Below the pieces are notes generated by a model. It ran no database searches and was not told the DNA's origin. It saw only the letters and a list, made by a program, of their open reading frames with translations. Shown here one piece after another: positions 26,020 through 37,434 of a stretch of 64,000 bases of DNA; within the stretch, counting starts at the first letter, position 1; each line of letters starts with the position of its first letter. Source of the DNA: Pteria penguin (taxonomy: Eukaryota > Mollusca > Bivalvia > Pterioida > Pteriidae); NCBI GenBank assembly GCA_035048485.1, contig CM068583.1, positions 29,760,841 through 29,824,840 on the forward strand, given 5' to 3'. The translations under genes and the position numbers were made by a program.

Positions 26020-27725
26020 TGCTAAAAGTTCTAATAATAATAACATCTTTGATTAATGAAAATATCAGTATGACAAAACACTGATCTGATCAAAGCCTCC
26101 TTTGATTGTACATCCAAATCTCTCTTCTTCTCCCTATATTACATATCCACCTAACCATAATACTTATATTTCATATATTAACTCTAAGATGTGGCTATAG
26201 ACTTGGCTATATAACAAAGGTATCTGGAGTGGCGACACCTATAAATGTAGTTTGAGTGTTCACAGCTTATTTGATGGTATACTTTCTATTGGTTATCTAC
26301 ATGTTATCTCTTATGATGATTTAAGATTATACACATTGCACTTTCATTACTTTGTTATCAATATCGTGGTGCCGTAACCATTTGGTCTCTTGTTATTCCG
26401 TTAAGTGATCTTTTAAATTGAGTTAATAAGAATTTAATATTTTCTCACACATGCATGTTATGTTAATTATTTTATTGTCACTAATTTAGTGATTGCTATT
26501 GATTTCCCCTGACCCTGATATAGAAATAAATGTGTAAGATACTGCACATAATAGTGATGAATCCATCCCTAGGCTTGATCCATGCACAAATGTGGCATAC
26601 GGCGTTATCTGTTCAAAGTATAATCCCTTTGTCCGCATTGATCAGTGTAAAAATTATTAAGTTTTTTTTTGTGATTAAGCATTGCATTAATAATTCATAT
26701 TTGTTATTGTAAGCCCCGAGGTTTAACATGTGGCTCTGTGATCCAACAGTATAATAGTACATTCAGTATAGTACATCAGGAACTGTTCTGTTTTGCATTA
26801 ATTAATTTAAAATACATTTACGAAGTAAATTTTATCGCTTCAGGTCATATGAGGAAATTTCAAAAACATGCCATGTAAAATTGAACATGAAAGAGAAACA
26901 CACAAATTATAACTTTAAGCTAATTTTTTCACAGCAAAGGCACTATAGTGTTCAATTCATATGTACGATATATATTTTAAAAAGGCAACATAAAGTTATT
27001 AGCATACTATTATGTCATTGCCTGTTCTAGATATTTGCACTCTTATTGCAGTTTTCTCTGCAATCTTCTTGTGTCAATAAATGATTTTAGCATTAATTAA
27101 AAATGCATTGATATTAGAAATAGCAAATCAAGATAATGCTTGCAATTGAGACTTGCAATAGCACAACTAAACCACACATACACATACATACATACATGCA
27201 GATAACTATTTTGTGTTTGTGTGTGTATGTGTGTGTGTGATTGTAAGGTTTTTTCTCACTTACGTTTATTCCTATTAAACGGCAAAATATTTAAAAGAAA
27301 TAAATATCAGAACACATATTCATAATAATCTTGTGCATCAGATGTATATTTTGACAACTCATGTCTCTTCAGTGATGCTCATGACCGAATGATTATTATT
27401 CTAATAATTTATAATTATTTGAAGAGCAGAGTTGTAATCACAGAGGCCAAAAAGTGAGCCAAAGAATCCATCTAAGGACAGATCTATGCATCAAGAAGAT
27501 ACTCCTTAGTTTTGGAGTGATGTAGAAAATTTCATTACTGAAAATTTCAAGAATATATTTTATATCAGTACAAAACACTGAAAACCAGATTTATGATGCT
27601 CCCGTGAACTATCAGTCCACTAGCAGTGACACCGGTCAATTGATTATAATAGATATTAGAACATAGAGACGTTTTCATAATTCATGAACCTTTAGAAACC
27701 ACTTCATTATGTAACTTTGCACCAT
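26020..27725. other. No gene recognised
   Basis: AT-rich. A short interrupted (CA)n/(TG)n stretch lies near 27175-27240. No coding signal. Confidence 0.35.
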
Positions 27726-27730
27726 GAAAC

Positions 27731-27733
<3 letters not shown>

Positions 27734-27796
<63 letters not shown>

Positions 27797-27815
27797 ATGT
27801 GTGTGTGTGTGTTTA
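27734..27815. repeat. (TG)n microsatellite
   Basis: About 80 bp of TG with one 'catg' interruption near 27796. Confidence 0.95.
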
Positions 27816-27819
27816 TCTA

Positions 27820-28845
27820 TATATTAAAATGATTTCTTTTACAATTTAAGGCAGGATTTTAGATGCAGAGGAAACTGCTTAACGAGTTCAGCTATCTTCG
27901 ATTTATAAATGCGCAAAATACATGAAAGTATATTTATATTTTGGGCGATCTAGGCTGTAGGTTCCCAAATTTTCCAAAAAAAAAAAAAACAACCGCAGCT
28001 GATTTTCCATAGATAAAGCTCGATCCAAGGAAATGCTTATGTTACCATAGCGTAATCTGGGAACATCCTAACAACCAAATAGTCACAACCACCTTTGCAT
28101 GAATAGCCGGCATCATCACCGCATAATCACATAATTTGCTGCCTTTTGTCGTTAGACCATATACTACCAATAAATGATGTACTTCTGTAAAGTTGTGAGA
28201 TTTTAAATGGGTTTTATGACTGAAATAGATCATTGTCTCGCTTCTTTTCAGATGACTATATATGTGTGTGTGTGTGTGTGATTAATTGGCAAGATTTTTC
28301 AAAACATTGGGATTATTGGGATAGCCATAGGCAGGGCACACCTAATAGAAGACCTGGTTTTACTATCATAAGAAGTATCTGAATAATCAACTTCAGAAGT
28401 TAGAACCTTCGAACTTATTGATATGCTCAGTTTAACCTTGGTAAATCTTCATATTTTATAATAATTAGTTTGAAAAGTGCATTCATGATATATATACACC
28501 AAAACTTTTATCTAATATAACAGAGGGAACTGTATGACCGGTCTTACCTAAATCATTTTAGAGCAGAAAATAGTTTATTCTGGCTGAGCATTAATCTAGA
28601 CTTACAAATCAAGAAATCAAGGAATCCAGGTCACGATTTGTTCCTTTTGATGCCACATTCTGTATCTTTTTTGTACTTAAGTTTAATTCCATGATATTAT
28701 CTGTTTATCATTTTACACCTCTGCCCCTAAGTAATGCAAAATGATGGATAAATCCAAGCCACAAGTCTGAAAATCATGAAACAAGAGGACATACAAAATC
28801 AGTGAAAATGAAAACGAAGTGGAAAATAACAAAATATGTCTACTT
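27820..28845. other. No assigned gene; one open frame of uncertain meaning
   Basis: The reverse strand at 28042-28233 is open for 63 codons with balanced composition (GLTTKGSKLCDYAVMMPAIH), unlike the surrounding noise. I do not recognise it and saw no clear splice sites around it. A short (TG)n lies near 28260. Confidence 0.3.
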
Positions 28846-28849
28846 GAAG

Positions 28850-31220
28850 AGCATATGTGAACCCCTATGATGGAGTGAGATCAGGTGCCCGGGGAAAGTG
28901 AGCATCTCCTGCTTGCTATCAACATCCGTCACATAAACCCAGTAGAAAAAGTCAAATCGTGTAACTTCCATATATTTTTATATATGGAGAAGTCAAATAG
29001 GTAACTTTCTAGTATAGAAGGTGTCAAATCTGTGTAAAATGATCGGACTCGGTCTCAGTCCAGAATAGCATTTAAAAGTCTGGATAACGAGATATCATAT
29101 GGAGTAATAAGTCTCGTAACGACCATAGAACTTCCTCAGTGACGTTGCTAGTCTAGCACATATATAACCCTGGTTGAGCTTATCTGAAAGTCGCCTAGCC
29201 CTCAGAACAAAGTCATTGTAATTTGAACATGCTCTGAAATAACGTATTAACTGAGATAAGAATACGCCGTATGCGGGCGATGATGGAATGTTGCTACATG
29301 TACTTATGAAAGGAAAGTTTGTGATAGCGAAATTGAAATCGTCACGTTTGTCATAGAGGGAAGTGTTCAATTGATCATTAATGTCAAAAAAGAACATAAT
29401 ATCTAAATACGAAGTAGAATTACTACTTTATGTGGTTTCTTTGACCTCCAGTTCACTTGGATAGATGATGCTAAGGTAATCCGCGAATGAAGGATTATTA
29501 ATTGAAAGCAAGTCATCTATATATCTGTAAGTGAAATTGAAGCCAAGAGCCAATTTTTTCTTTCCTTGCGAAAGCAAAGACTGAATAAATTCAGCTACGT
29601 ATGAGTAAAGGAATATGTTAGTCAGAAGCGGAGCACAGTTAGTGCCCATTGCCAGTCATTGCCGACAATTTGGTGAAAAACCTTTTCTCCAAACACCACA
29701 AAAATGTTATTGATAAGAAAGTTCAACATCTGGATGACATCTGTTTCAGTGTATTTATTTTTGGAATCAGAATTTTCCCTAACAAAGTAAGTTTTATCAT
29801 GGCCTATAACTCTATATTTGAATTTGCGGTTTCGGTTCTTACTAGTAAATGCATATTGAATAATAAGGCCAGATTTAATTTCTTATAATAGTTTTGTGAG
29901 TAGCATCGATGCAAATTTTGTAGAACACTTTGAGGAACCAGGTAAAAAGCGTTGTTTGTAAGGATTTTTGTGCATTTTTGGAATGCAGTACAAATATGGA
30001 ACTTCTAAATTTAATTCATTTTCTGTTAACACCAAACGTATTGAGGGGGACAGATTTATGATTCTCAAGTACTTCCGAAACCGAAAAGTTCGTGAGAGTA
30101 TTCAATCCTAATTCTTTCACTAGGCTGTAAAAGAAATATTTCTTACAAGTAAATGTATAATTATTAGGCGCTTTATCTGCTGGTGTAATGATATAATGTT
30201 CTTGGAGGAAGGCAAGTGTTCTGACAACATCAGGATCTTTAAAAATAGATTCGAATCTGGTGTTTACAGAGCCTTGTAATTTTCAATTTTTGATCTCAGC
30301 AGTACTGCAATAGATTTTATCCATTCCGAAAGAGTGTCGACCTATACTTTCTCTCTTTTTGCCCATCGTGTAGCATATTCCTCGCAGCAGTTCATAATAT
30401 TCTCAAAATTGTGAATGATCTGGGTTCTCTGTATTTTGGACCTTTAAGTAAAAGTTCTCTTAATTTGGTGTTTTTAACAATATCAAGATCACCAGTAATG
30501 ACATGACCACAAGGAGATTATACAAAATTAGATGAGGAATATTTACACTGTTGAAAATTGCATGCAGAGTTGCTAAGATCAAGACACTGTAGAAACCCGT
30601 TGTAATTATAAATTTTGGATGCAACTGATGGAGTGTAACAATAGGAAATACATGGCGGATCTTTGTTTTTGAAATATGAAAGTATTTTCTCTAATACAGA
30701 CTTATGATTTAAAATTTGGCAAAAATTTAAATAATCAATGCCTTTATTTGCAAATTTAATTTTGATGAAAGGGCGATTAAATTTTTCCATAGGTATATCT
30801 GACTTGACGGAACGAAAAAGTCTAGTGGTCGATATGTCCATAATAATGTGCCATCTAGTCTATACTCTGCAGAGCTTATATCAATATATACGGTGTCTTG
30901 ACGATACGTACAACTCGTGTGATTTTCTGAGTGAAATAGAATAAAGTTTTATACGAATGTGATGAAGACCCAAAGGTTTATTTATAAATGGCAAAAGAGC
31001 ATCAAATGAAATATTATGTATTTCAGGTTTTTTGTATTTGTACCATGACTTGGATGCCTCCTCTGACTTTTGTTGAATAAACGAAGTACGTTAACTGATT
31101 GACACGCAGGACTAGTTAGGTTACCAATACTACTAATATTGTCAATGCATCCATAGGGCTAAGCAGTGCCGAGACGTCTTATCCAGTATTCTTTTCTTTT
31201 TTTAACCTGATTTCATTGTT
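28850..31220 (-). pseudogene. RT-B: broken reverse transcriptase of a second Penelope-like-type element
   Basis: Pieces of one protein in N-to-C order on the minus strand: 30518-30841 (FIKIKFANKGIDYLNF, parallel to FLKIKFINKGFDLLNI in RT-A), 29883-30068 (PYLYCIPKMHKNPYKQRF, an RT palm motif), 29428-29649 (MGTNCAPLLTNIFLYSYVAE, motif B, then TYRYIDDLLSINN, motif C with YIDD), and 29095-29397 (SLYDKRDDFNFAITNFPF and SPAYGVFLSQLIRY). These pieces are separated by frame changes and stops, so the gene is dead. Its 3' end (28860-28920) matches the solo copy at 6070-6260. It shares domain order with RT-A but differs throughout, so it is a separate family. Confidence 0.75.
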
Positions 31221-31229
31221 TGTTGTTTT

Positions 31230-34200
31230 ATGAGATTAAATTACTGCTCGAACTACCTTGTCTGTTTGATTGTATTATTTTTGGGGCGCACTGAAAAGGG
31301 TGTCATTCGGTTTACAAAAAAGTCTCTTTTCCGTTGACTGTCGTTAAGGGTGTCGGCAGCGCACCTACATTACAATAAAATATCATGTTATATCTTTTTA
31401 GATATTGTTCCTTTTCCTTTGTGTACGTTTATGACGGTTTGGCGTACGATTTATTCAGGTTCTTTTCCTACCGTGTTGATTACCATGATTATCTATTGGG
31501 TCATTTTACATATGCCAAGTTCTCTCTACAAATGTTTCTACAAATGTTGGAATACTCACAATTTTTGCTTTGACCCTAACTAAAATGATATTATTTGTCG
31601 AAATGCGGATCTGATGTGTTCAAACGTTAGGAAATGTACTCATTAATATTATCACTGAATCGATACTCAGACTGGTGGACAGTCATGTCCTGAGAATATC
31701 ATTAACTCTGTTTTCAGTAATTCTCGACGGAATTGAAATTTATACTTTTAAAACAAAAATCATAAAATCAAAAGTGTCTCATACCCTCTGTTTTATTTAT
31801 TCACTTTCATCGTCTTCTTCTTCTTCCTTAACACGGAACATGAGAAATTTGTTTCTCGGTCACTCTTTCCAGACACTTAGTCTCATTCCATTTGGGAAAC
31901 GAAACTGATCTTGCCAAAGTCATCACAACCGAATTTGCAATATTTTAACTGGACTGCATACCGCATATCGAATGGTACTCTTTTGAATTTATACCGTTAA
32001 GGTAACTTCCATTAGCTAATAATCTACAAACGGTTTTCGGATTAATTTTAAAACTGAACTGTGTGTCTTCTATTACATTATAATTCAATTTATGATTTAT
32101 CTGTAACCTAGTTAGTGTAAAGTGTTAAGTTTAAATTAATATATAAGTTACGAAACCATAATGCTATAAGTGATAGCATCTCATTACATGGATGACAATT
32201 TAATGATCAGTTTATGAATACATGTATTACATATTAACTATATTCTCCTCTGTTCTAAATAAAAAATATCATATATAAGACAGACAAGATAAATAACAAC
32301 ATCTACCAATATTTCACACGAAATTGACAAAGATGTCTGCAAATGTATCTGGTCGACTTTCTGAGTAGTCAATATATCAAATGCCAAAATAAAATATATT
32401 ACATAAACTTCTGTCATTAAAATTCAGTAGCCGTTTTAAACAACTTACCCGCTACTACGGGAACAAAACTCATGGCGTCGGGCTTTCCTTGGAACGTTGA
32501 ATAAAGTCAATGAGAGATTTGGCAATTTTAAGGTACTTGGAAGACTGCTGCTATCTGATGGACTGATCCACATACAACACAAAATAACGCACTAATCTGT
32601 CAAACATTTAAGATTTACACATCTACTAGAGCAACATAATTGTTTTGCGTAAATGAAAGGTAGTAAACTGTAAATCATGGTCCCGTTATGAGCTAAAGCT
32701 GGCACTCTGAAGCATATAACCAGGATTGGTCATACAAAATTAATGTTAACTCGCCTTTCGTTTGCCGTTGTAATAAAGCTCCAGGATGTGCCCATGCTGG
32801 TTGGATCTTTTTATGGCTACTGAATTTAGTGATGATAGGGGAAGATCTGTAATATGCTGCAAATGATCGTGAGAAAAGTATCGGAAAATAAGATAAAGGG
32901 AATTACGTAGTCAAATTAGTGATATGATAAATGAATTGTGCTTTCAAGACAAATCTTACCGAGTTCATATTTCCCAGTCAAATCTAAATCATAGTTTGGT
33001 TTATCGGATTTATAAGACTCCTGTCAGAAAAAAAAAAACAAAAAAAAAAAAAAAGAAAGAAAATCAAAACAAAACGAAACGAAACCTAAAAATAACCCCC
33101 CACCCCCCCCCCCCCCCCGAAAAAAATAATATTAATAATAAAAAAAAAAAAAACACCGACAAACAAACAAACAATCAAACAAATAAACATACCCGCCAAC
33201 TATGAACTGTATATACTCAATAATAGTATACGTTTAAAAAGCTTACGTGACAAAAAGGTATGAAATCCTGGACAAAAATGGTAAGTAATATATATATTCA
33301 GCTCTATTCTATGCTATACTATACTACCCTTTAAAATTTATGGGAATTAATATTCATTAAGATCGTGTAGAGCGTACTTAAGGTCAAAGCATAGTAATTC
33401 CATTAGGTGATCCACCTTAATTTCGAGAAAATCATACCGGAATGGGGATGCCCCAAAAAATTGGTCAAAATTGAAATGTAAACAACCAACCCTTTTTAGG
33501 CCATTAATTTTTTACATGAGCGAAATGAGATAAAAATTCATGATTTTACAGCAGAATCAATCTTTCTTTATACATAGATCAAATAATTTCATCCAATCAC
33601 AGCTCCTGATACATATTGAAATAGTAGTCCCTCTCTCCCTACACCACATCAGCCAATCACGGCTCTCGTTAATTACCTTTCTTTGACCTTAAACTCTAAG
33701 CAATAAAGTAGAGACAAACGATACTAGATAGCACAGAATGGGGTAGCGATTTAAAATCGATCACAAATACGACATATTCTAAGTTGCTATCAGTACCCAT
33801 TGTCTAAACCCTGGAATTCCAATGATATCCAACAAATATGAGAGTTTCATAAGCTACAGTAATTTTATAGAAATGTGATTCATCGTTTACATACTATGAT
33901 GTCAGAAAATAATATTTCCCCATTGATGTCAAGGATACATGGCAAGACTTAATGCAAAATAGTTACAGATTTTAAAAATTCAAATGCAGGCATATATAAG
34001 GATGTGCATTGGACAAAGAAATGTATTCATTAGTTCCCTTTTACACATATTTTACAAAGTTTATTTTATAAGTAACGACAGTAGAAAAAGAAAGTAATGG
34101 ATTTGATTATACTCTATATTATGTAAAATTCAAGATACCAATGTATTTACAGTGTCGTAATGGAGATTCTAACACACAGAGGTAAACTCGGGAGGAGTGT

Positions 34201-35155
34201 CACCCGCCTGGTAAGCCGCATCCACCACATTTGGTAAATGATAAATCATTCCGCAACATAACAAGCTTCTTTTGACGTACTTGTACTTACATTTGCTGTG
34301 ACTCTATTGAATTATGCAGTTATAGTTTTATCGCATTTAACAGTGATTTCATGCCACATTTGTCGCTAGTCATTTTACCATGGTGTCGATCGTTTATATT
34401 GGTTTGCTTGGTGCATTTTATATATATACTATCTCAACATTGCAATATTCTAATCTCATTTTGGGGGAAAACATACGTAACGGTCTTTTGTATTCAAGCA
34501 TGGGAAAACTGTTAACCCTGCAAACTGTTTTGTAGCACCATTTTCATTTACCGTATTTGAGCCTATCATGGTGGATTTAGTCTTAGTTCTCATCCCTGTA
34601 GGAATTACTTTTTATCCTTGTATGTTAGAAAGTGGTACTTTGTTGTAATTACCACCTCAATATTACATTGGTTGCTTTTTATGTTTAAGACATCTAGATT
34701 AACATTGATTCACTTTTGGATTTCGAAATTCGAAAATAATTAACATTTTCGTGAGAAAGGATCGTGATCAAAATATGAAATCAATGTGTAAAATGTATAT
34801 AATCATGAAATATATTTATTGACACTGGAGTACACATGACCAATTTTAGAGCATAAAAATTTTTCATATTTGTGTCCACCATTTATTATTTACTCAATGG
34901 GCAGTATTTCTTTAAAGTGTGTTGTATTGATAAATATATTTCATTTAGTAGTTTTCAATACTTTAATTGTGTGAATTTCACCTGTTATGTATGTTCCCGT
35001 TTCATAATTAACAGAGAAATTGCACTGAAATTGATTTATTGTCGCGATACAACCTCTCGGGTTCTCGCACATTTCAAATTGTAAACTCAATTGGCATTTT
35101 ACTTATGTGAAAAGTGAATAATATGACATAACGAAGGATATTCAGTATAAACATA
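31230..35155. other. No gene recognised; A-rich low-complexity block
   Basis: Mostly featureless AT-rich DNA upstream of the receptor gene. At 33028-33165 a purine-rich low-complexity block holds poly-A runs, a run of about 14-16 C, and CAAA-type repeats; the 93-codon open frame across it is an artefact. No promoter element could be assigned for the gene at 35162. Confidence 0.35.
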
Positions 35156-35161
35156 GATAAA

Positions 35162-36367
35162 ATGCACAAACGGAATTCATTTTTCACCAATTTTCTATTG
35201 ATATATGCAACAATCGAATATGTGGACAGTCAGAGCAAAAGTGAAACGAAAGGATTACATGATTATCTATTTACAACCTTGAATTATGATAAAAATCTCC
35301 GACCTATAGACGACCAAAGTGAAGCATTGATTGTCAAAATATCTTATTACCTCAACAGCATTAAGGATGTGAACGAAATAACGTCAACTATGATAACAAC
35401 AGGTATATTAACGACAGAGTGGCATGATAGTGGCTTGATATGGGATCCTAATGCATTCGGCCATATTTACTACATATATGTACCACAAAATCAGGTTTGG
35501 AGACCCGACGTTGTCTTATCAAACGGTAACGAAAGAGCTTCAGCATTCGGTAATTCATTTTATAATGTAGCGGTGCAATGTTCAGGCTATGTCACGTGGT
35601 ATCCCTATGAACAATTTACAACGAAGTGCTCCTTAGACATGACATACTATCCATACGATAGACAGACATGTGACATTAGCTTCACGATCTGGAGCTATAA
35701 TTACACAGATGTGTATATTTCTGATGAATCTACTTTCCATGTTGCGGATATGAATGGACATAACATTTGGTTAGTAGAGTCTAGTTCATACCGAGTATGG
35801 TTTGATTCTGCTCTACAATCCCGGACTTTGTCGTTTCGGTTGAATCTAAAGCGGAAACCTGTCTTCTTTCTTCTGAATGTTCTTTTCCCAATTTTAGTAT
35901 TGAGCTGTGCAATTACTATTGTTTTTATAATTCCCGCAGACACTGGAGAAAAAATAGGATTTTCAGTAACCGTTTTTCTCTCATTTGCAGTTTTCTTGAC
36001 CATTATAAGTCAACAACTGCCGACAAATTCTGAGAACATTGCTCTGATAAGTGTATATATATTGATTGAAGTTATGCTCAGTGTGTTTGCCCTCATCATC
36101 TCGAGTTTCCAACTTCGTCTACGATATAGAGAACACATAGAAGTTGGTAGCAACTACAGGAAAATTGTTCTTTTTTCTCGAGCTATCACGCGTCAAAGAA
36201 AAGTGAAAGTAAATGATCAAGAAGAATCTGAAAAAAGAACTGAAACACTTGTAACATATTCTTGGGCAGATGTCACAAATGCAATTGATGTTATAGCATT
36301 TGTTTTGTTTACGATGACTAATTTTGTCTTGACAATTATTTCATTTGCTCTCCTGATATCCCACTGA
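35162..36367 (+). CDS. Intronless nicotinic-acetylcholine-receptor-like (Cys-loop) channel subunit, non-alpha type
   Basis: A 401-residue pentameric ligand-gated channel subunit of the cell membrane. After a hydrophobic N-terminus (about residues 5-24) comes an extracellular ligand-binding domain with W-x-P-D in VWRPDVVLSN, TEWHDSGLIWDP (loop D region), TIWSYNYTD (loop B region, with an N-glycosylation site), and the 13-residue Cys-loop between KC and QTC. TM1 begins at PVFFLLNVLFP. TM2 is GEKIGFSVTVFLSFAVFLTI with Glu at -1' and Leu at 9', as in cation-selective nicotinic receptors, but Gly at 2'. TM3 and a C-terminal TM4 follow, with a short cytoplasmic loop of about 60 residues. The paired cysteines of loop C that define alpha subunits are absent (SSSYRVWF), so it probably lacks a full principal binding face. 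There are no introns. Bivalves carry many such receptors, often intronless; the ligand cannot be told. Confidence 0.93.
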   Translation: MHKRNSFFTNFLLIYATIEYVDSQSKSETKGLHDYLFTTLNYDKNLRPIDDQSEALIVKISYYLNSIKDVNEITSTMITTGILTTEWHDSGLIWDPNAFGHIYYIYVPQNQVWRPDVVLSNGNERASAFGNSFYNVAVQCSGYVTWYPYEQFTTKCSLDMTYYPYDRQTCDISFTIWSYNYTDVYISDESTFHVADMNGHNIWLVESSSYRVWFDSALQSRTLSFRLNLKRKPVFFLLNVLFPILVLSCAITIVFIIPADTGEKIGFSVTVFLSFAVFLTIISQQLPTNSENIALISVYILIEVMLSVFALIISSFQLRLRYREHIEVGSNYRKIVLFSRAITRQRKVKVNDQEESEKRTETLVTYSWADVTNAIDVIAFVLFTMTNFVLTIISFALLISH

Positions 36368-36435
36368 TGGACTGAGAAAATATTGAGTATTTGCTAGAAC
36401 GATTTATCGTACTGTGGATTGTTTCTGTTACATAA

Positions 36436-36600
36436 TTAAATGACCGTCCTAAGTCGGTATCGTAATTGCACTACAATCAAATATTTTTGTAATGTGTTAT
36501 ATGTTCTAGTATATTATTTACATTCATGTATTGTATAGCTCCATGGTGACTTCTGCGACACAACTGAGCCAGTAACTCCTCTTTTTTCTCCTATACAATG
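36436..36600 (+). repeat. Solo 3' end of RT-A retroelement next to the receptor gene
   Basis: 'atgaccgtcctaagtcggta' at 36442-36461, 'gtagtgcaat' complement nearby, 'tatagctccatggtgacttc' at about 36534-36553 and 'actgagccagtaactcctct' are almost identical to the reverse complement of 2035-2175. It starts about 70 bp after the receptor stop codon, so it may be transcribed in the receptor's 3' UTR. An AATAAA lies further on at 36951-36956. Confidence 0.7.
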
Positions 36601-36604
36601 TTAA

Positions 36605-37430
36605 AGAATAGTTTATTTTATAAAGTGTGATTGATAGAAGCATTCCCAGCAGACATGTCTTACAAACATGAGATGCTTCCTTCTGATGACCTTACCTCGT
36701 CTCCGATTCCCAGGAGTTTTAAATTGTCAATTGTAGTACACGTTGAGAACGCCATTCACGTTGTACCAATTACACTCGTAGATTACACATATACAATTCT
36801 ATCAATTCAAAATAGAACTGATTTTTTCAACTATATGTATAATTCATATTTCTATGACATTACGAAAAATTCCTCGTGTACTATACAGTGCTTGCTAAAT
36901 GTTATATACAGTTAAAAGCAGAGCGAGTGTGTGTTTAATGTAACTAGAACAATAAATATATCTTTTACCACATGATTAATCATCTGTTATGTTATGGACT
37001 TGTATAGTTTTTATTATTTTCATTTTTATTGTAGTATGTTATCGAGTGCGTGATGTAATGGATTTTTAACTATTGGTTAAGTAATTTTATCTTAGTTTGA
37101 TTGTTGAATTACAAAATTCTTGCCTTCAGCTGACCTCATCATGATTTACAATGTTTTCATCACCCAATCAAAATCAAAAAACAAAGGGGGGATACCCTCT
37201 GAAAAATAAAAGGTTTTTGCACACTCAATTAATTTCAGATGTATAGATATACACTATAAAAACGGAATACGGACTGATCCGTCAAAACCAGATAAAAGAG
37301 AATTTACCTCCGTGTTTGCAATGAAGTGAATAATCGATATGAAAGAGATAAATCTATTGTGTCGGTCGCTCCAGTCAAAACAAATACTTCTCTAGTTTTG
37401 GACCAATACTCGTATACATGTACAAGTTTT
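36605..37430. other. No gene recognised
   Basis: AT-rich 3' flank of the receptor gene. The 94-codon open frame at 36631-36915 (+) shows no motif. Confidence 0.35.
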
Positions 37431-37434
37431 AGTG

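Noticed and set aside
28042..28233. 63-codon minus-strand open frame with balanced composition
   Set aside because: No recognised motif and no clear splice sites; kept only as a note.
32924..33205. 93-codon open frame rich in Lys, Asn and Pro
   Set aside because: Produced by poly-A, poly-C and CAAA repeats.
35701..36003. 100-codon antisense open frame within the receptor gene
   Set aside because: Shadow of the well-supported Cys-loop receptor on the other strand.
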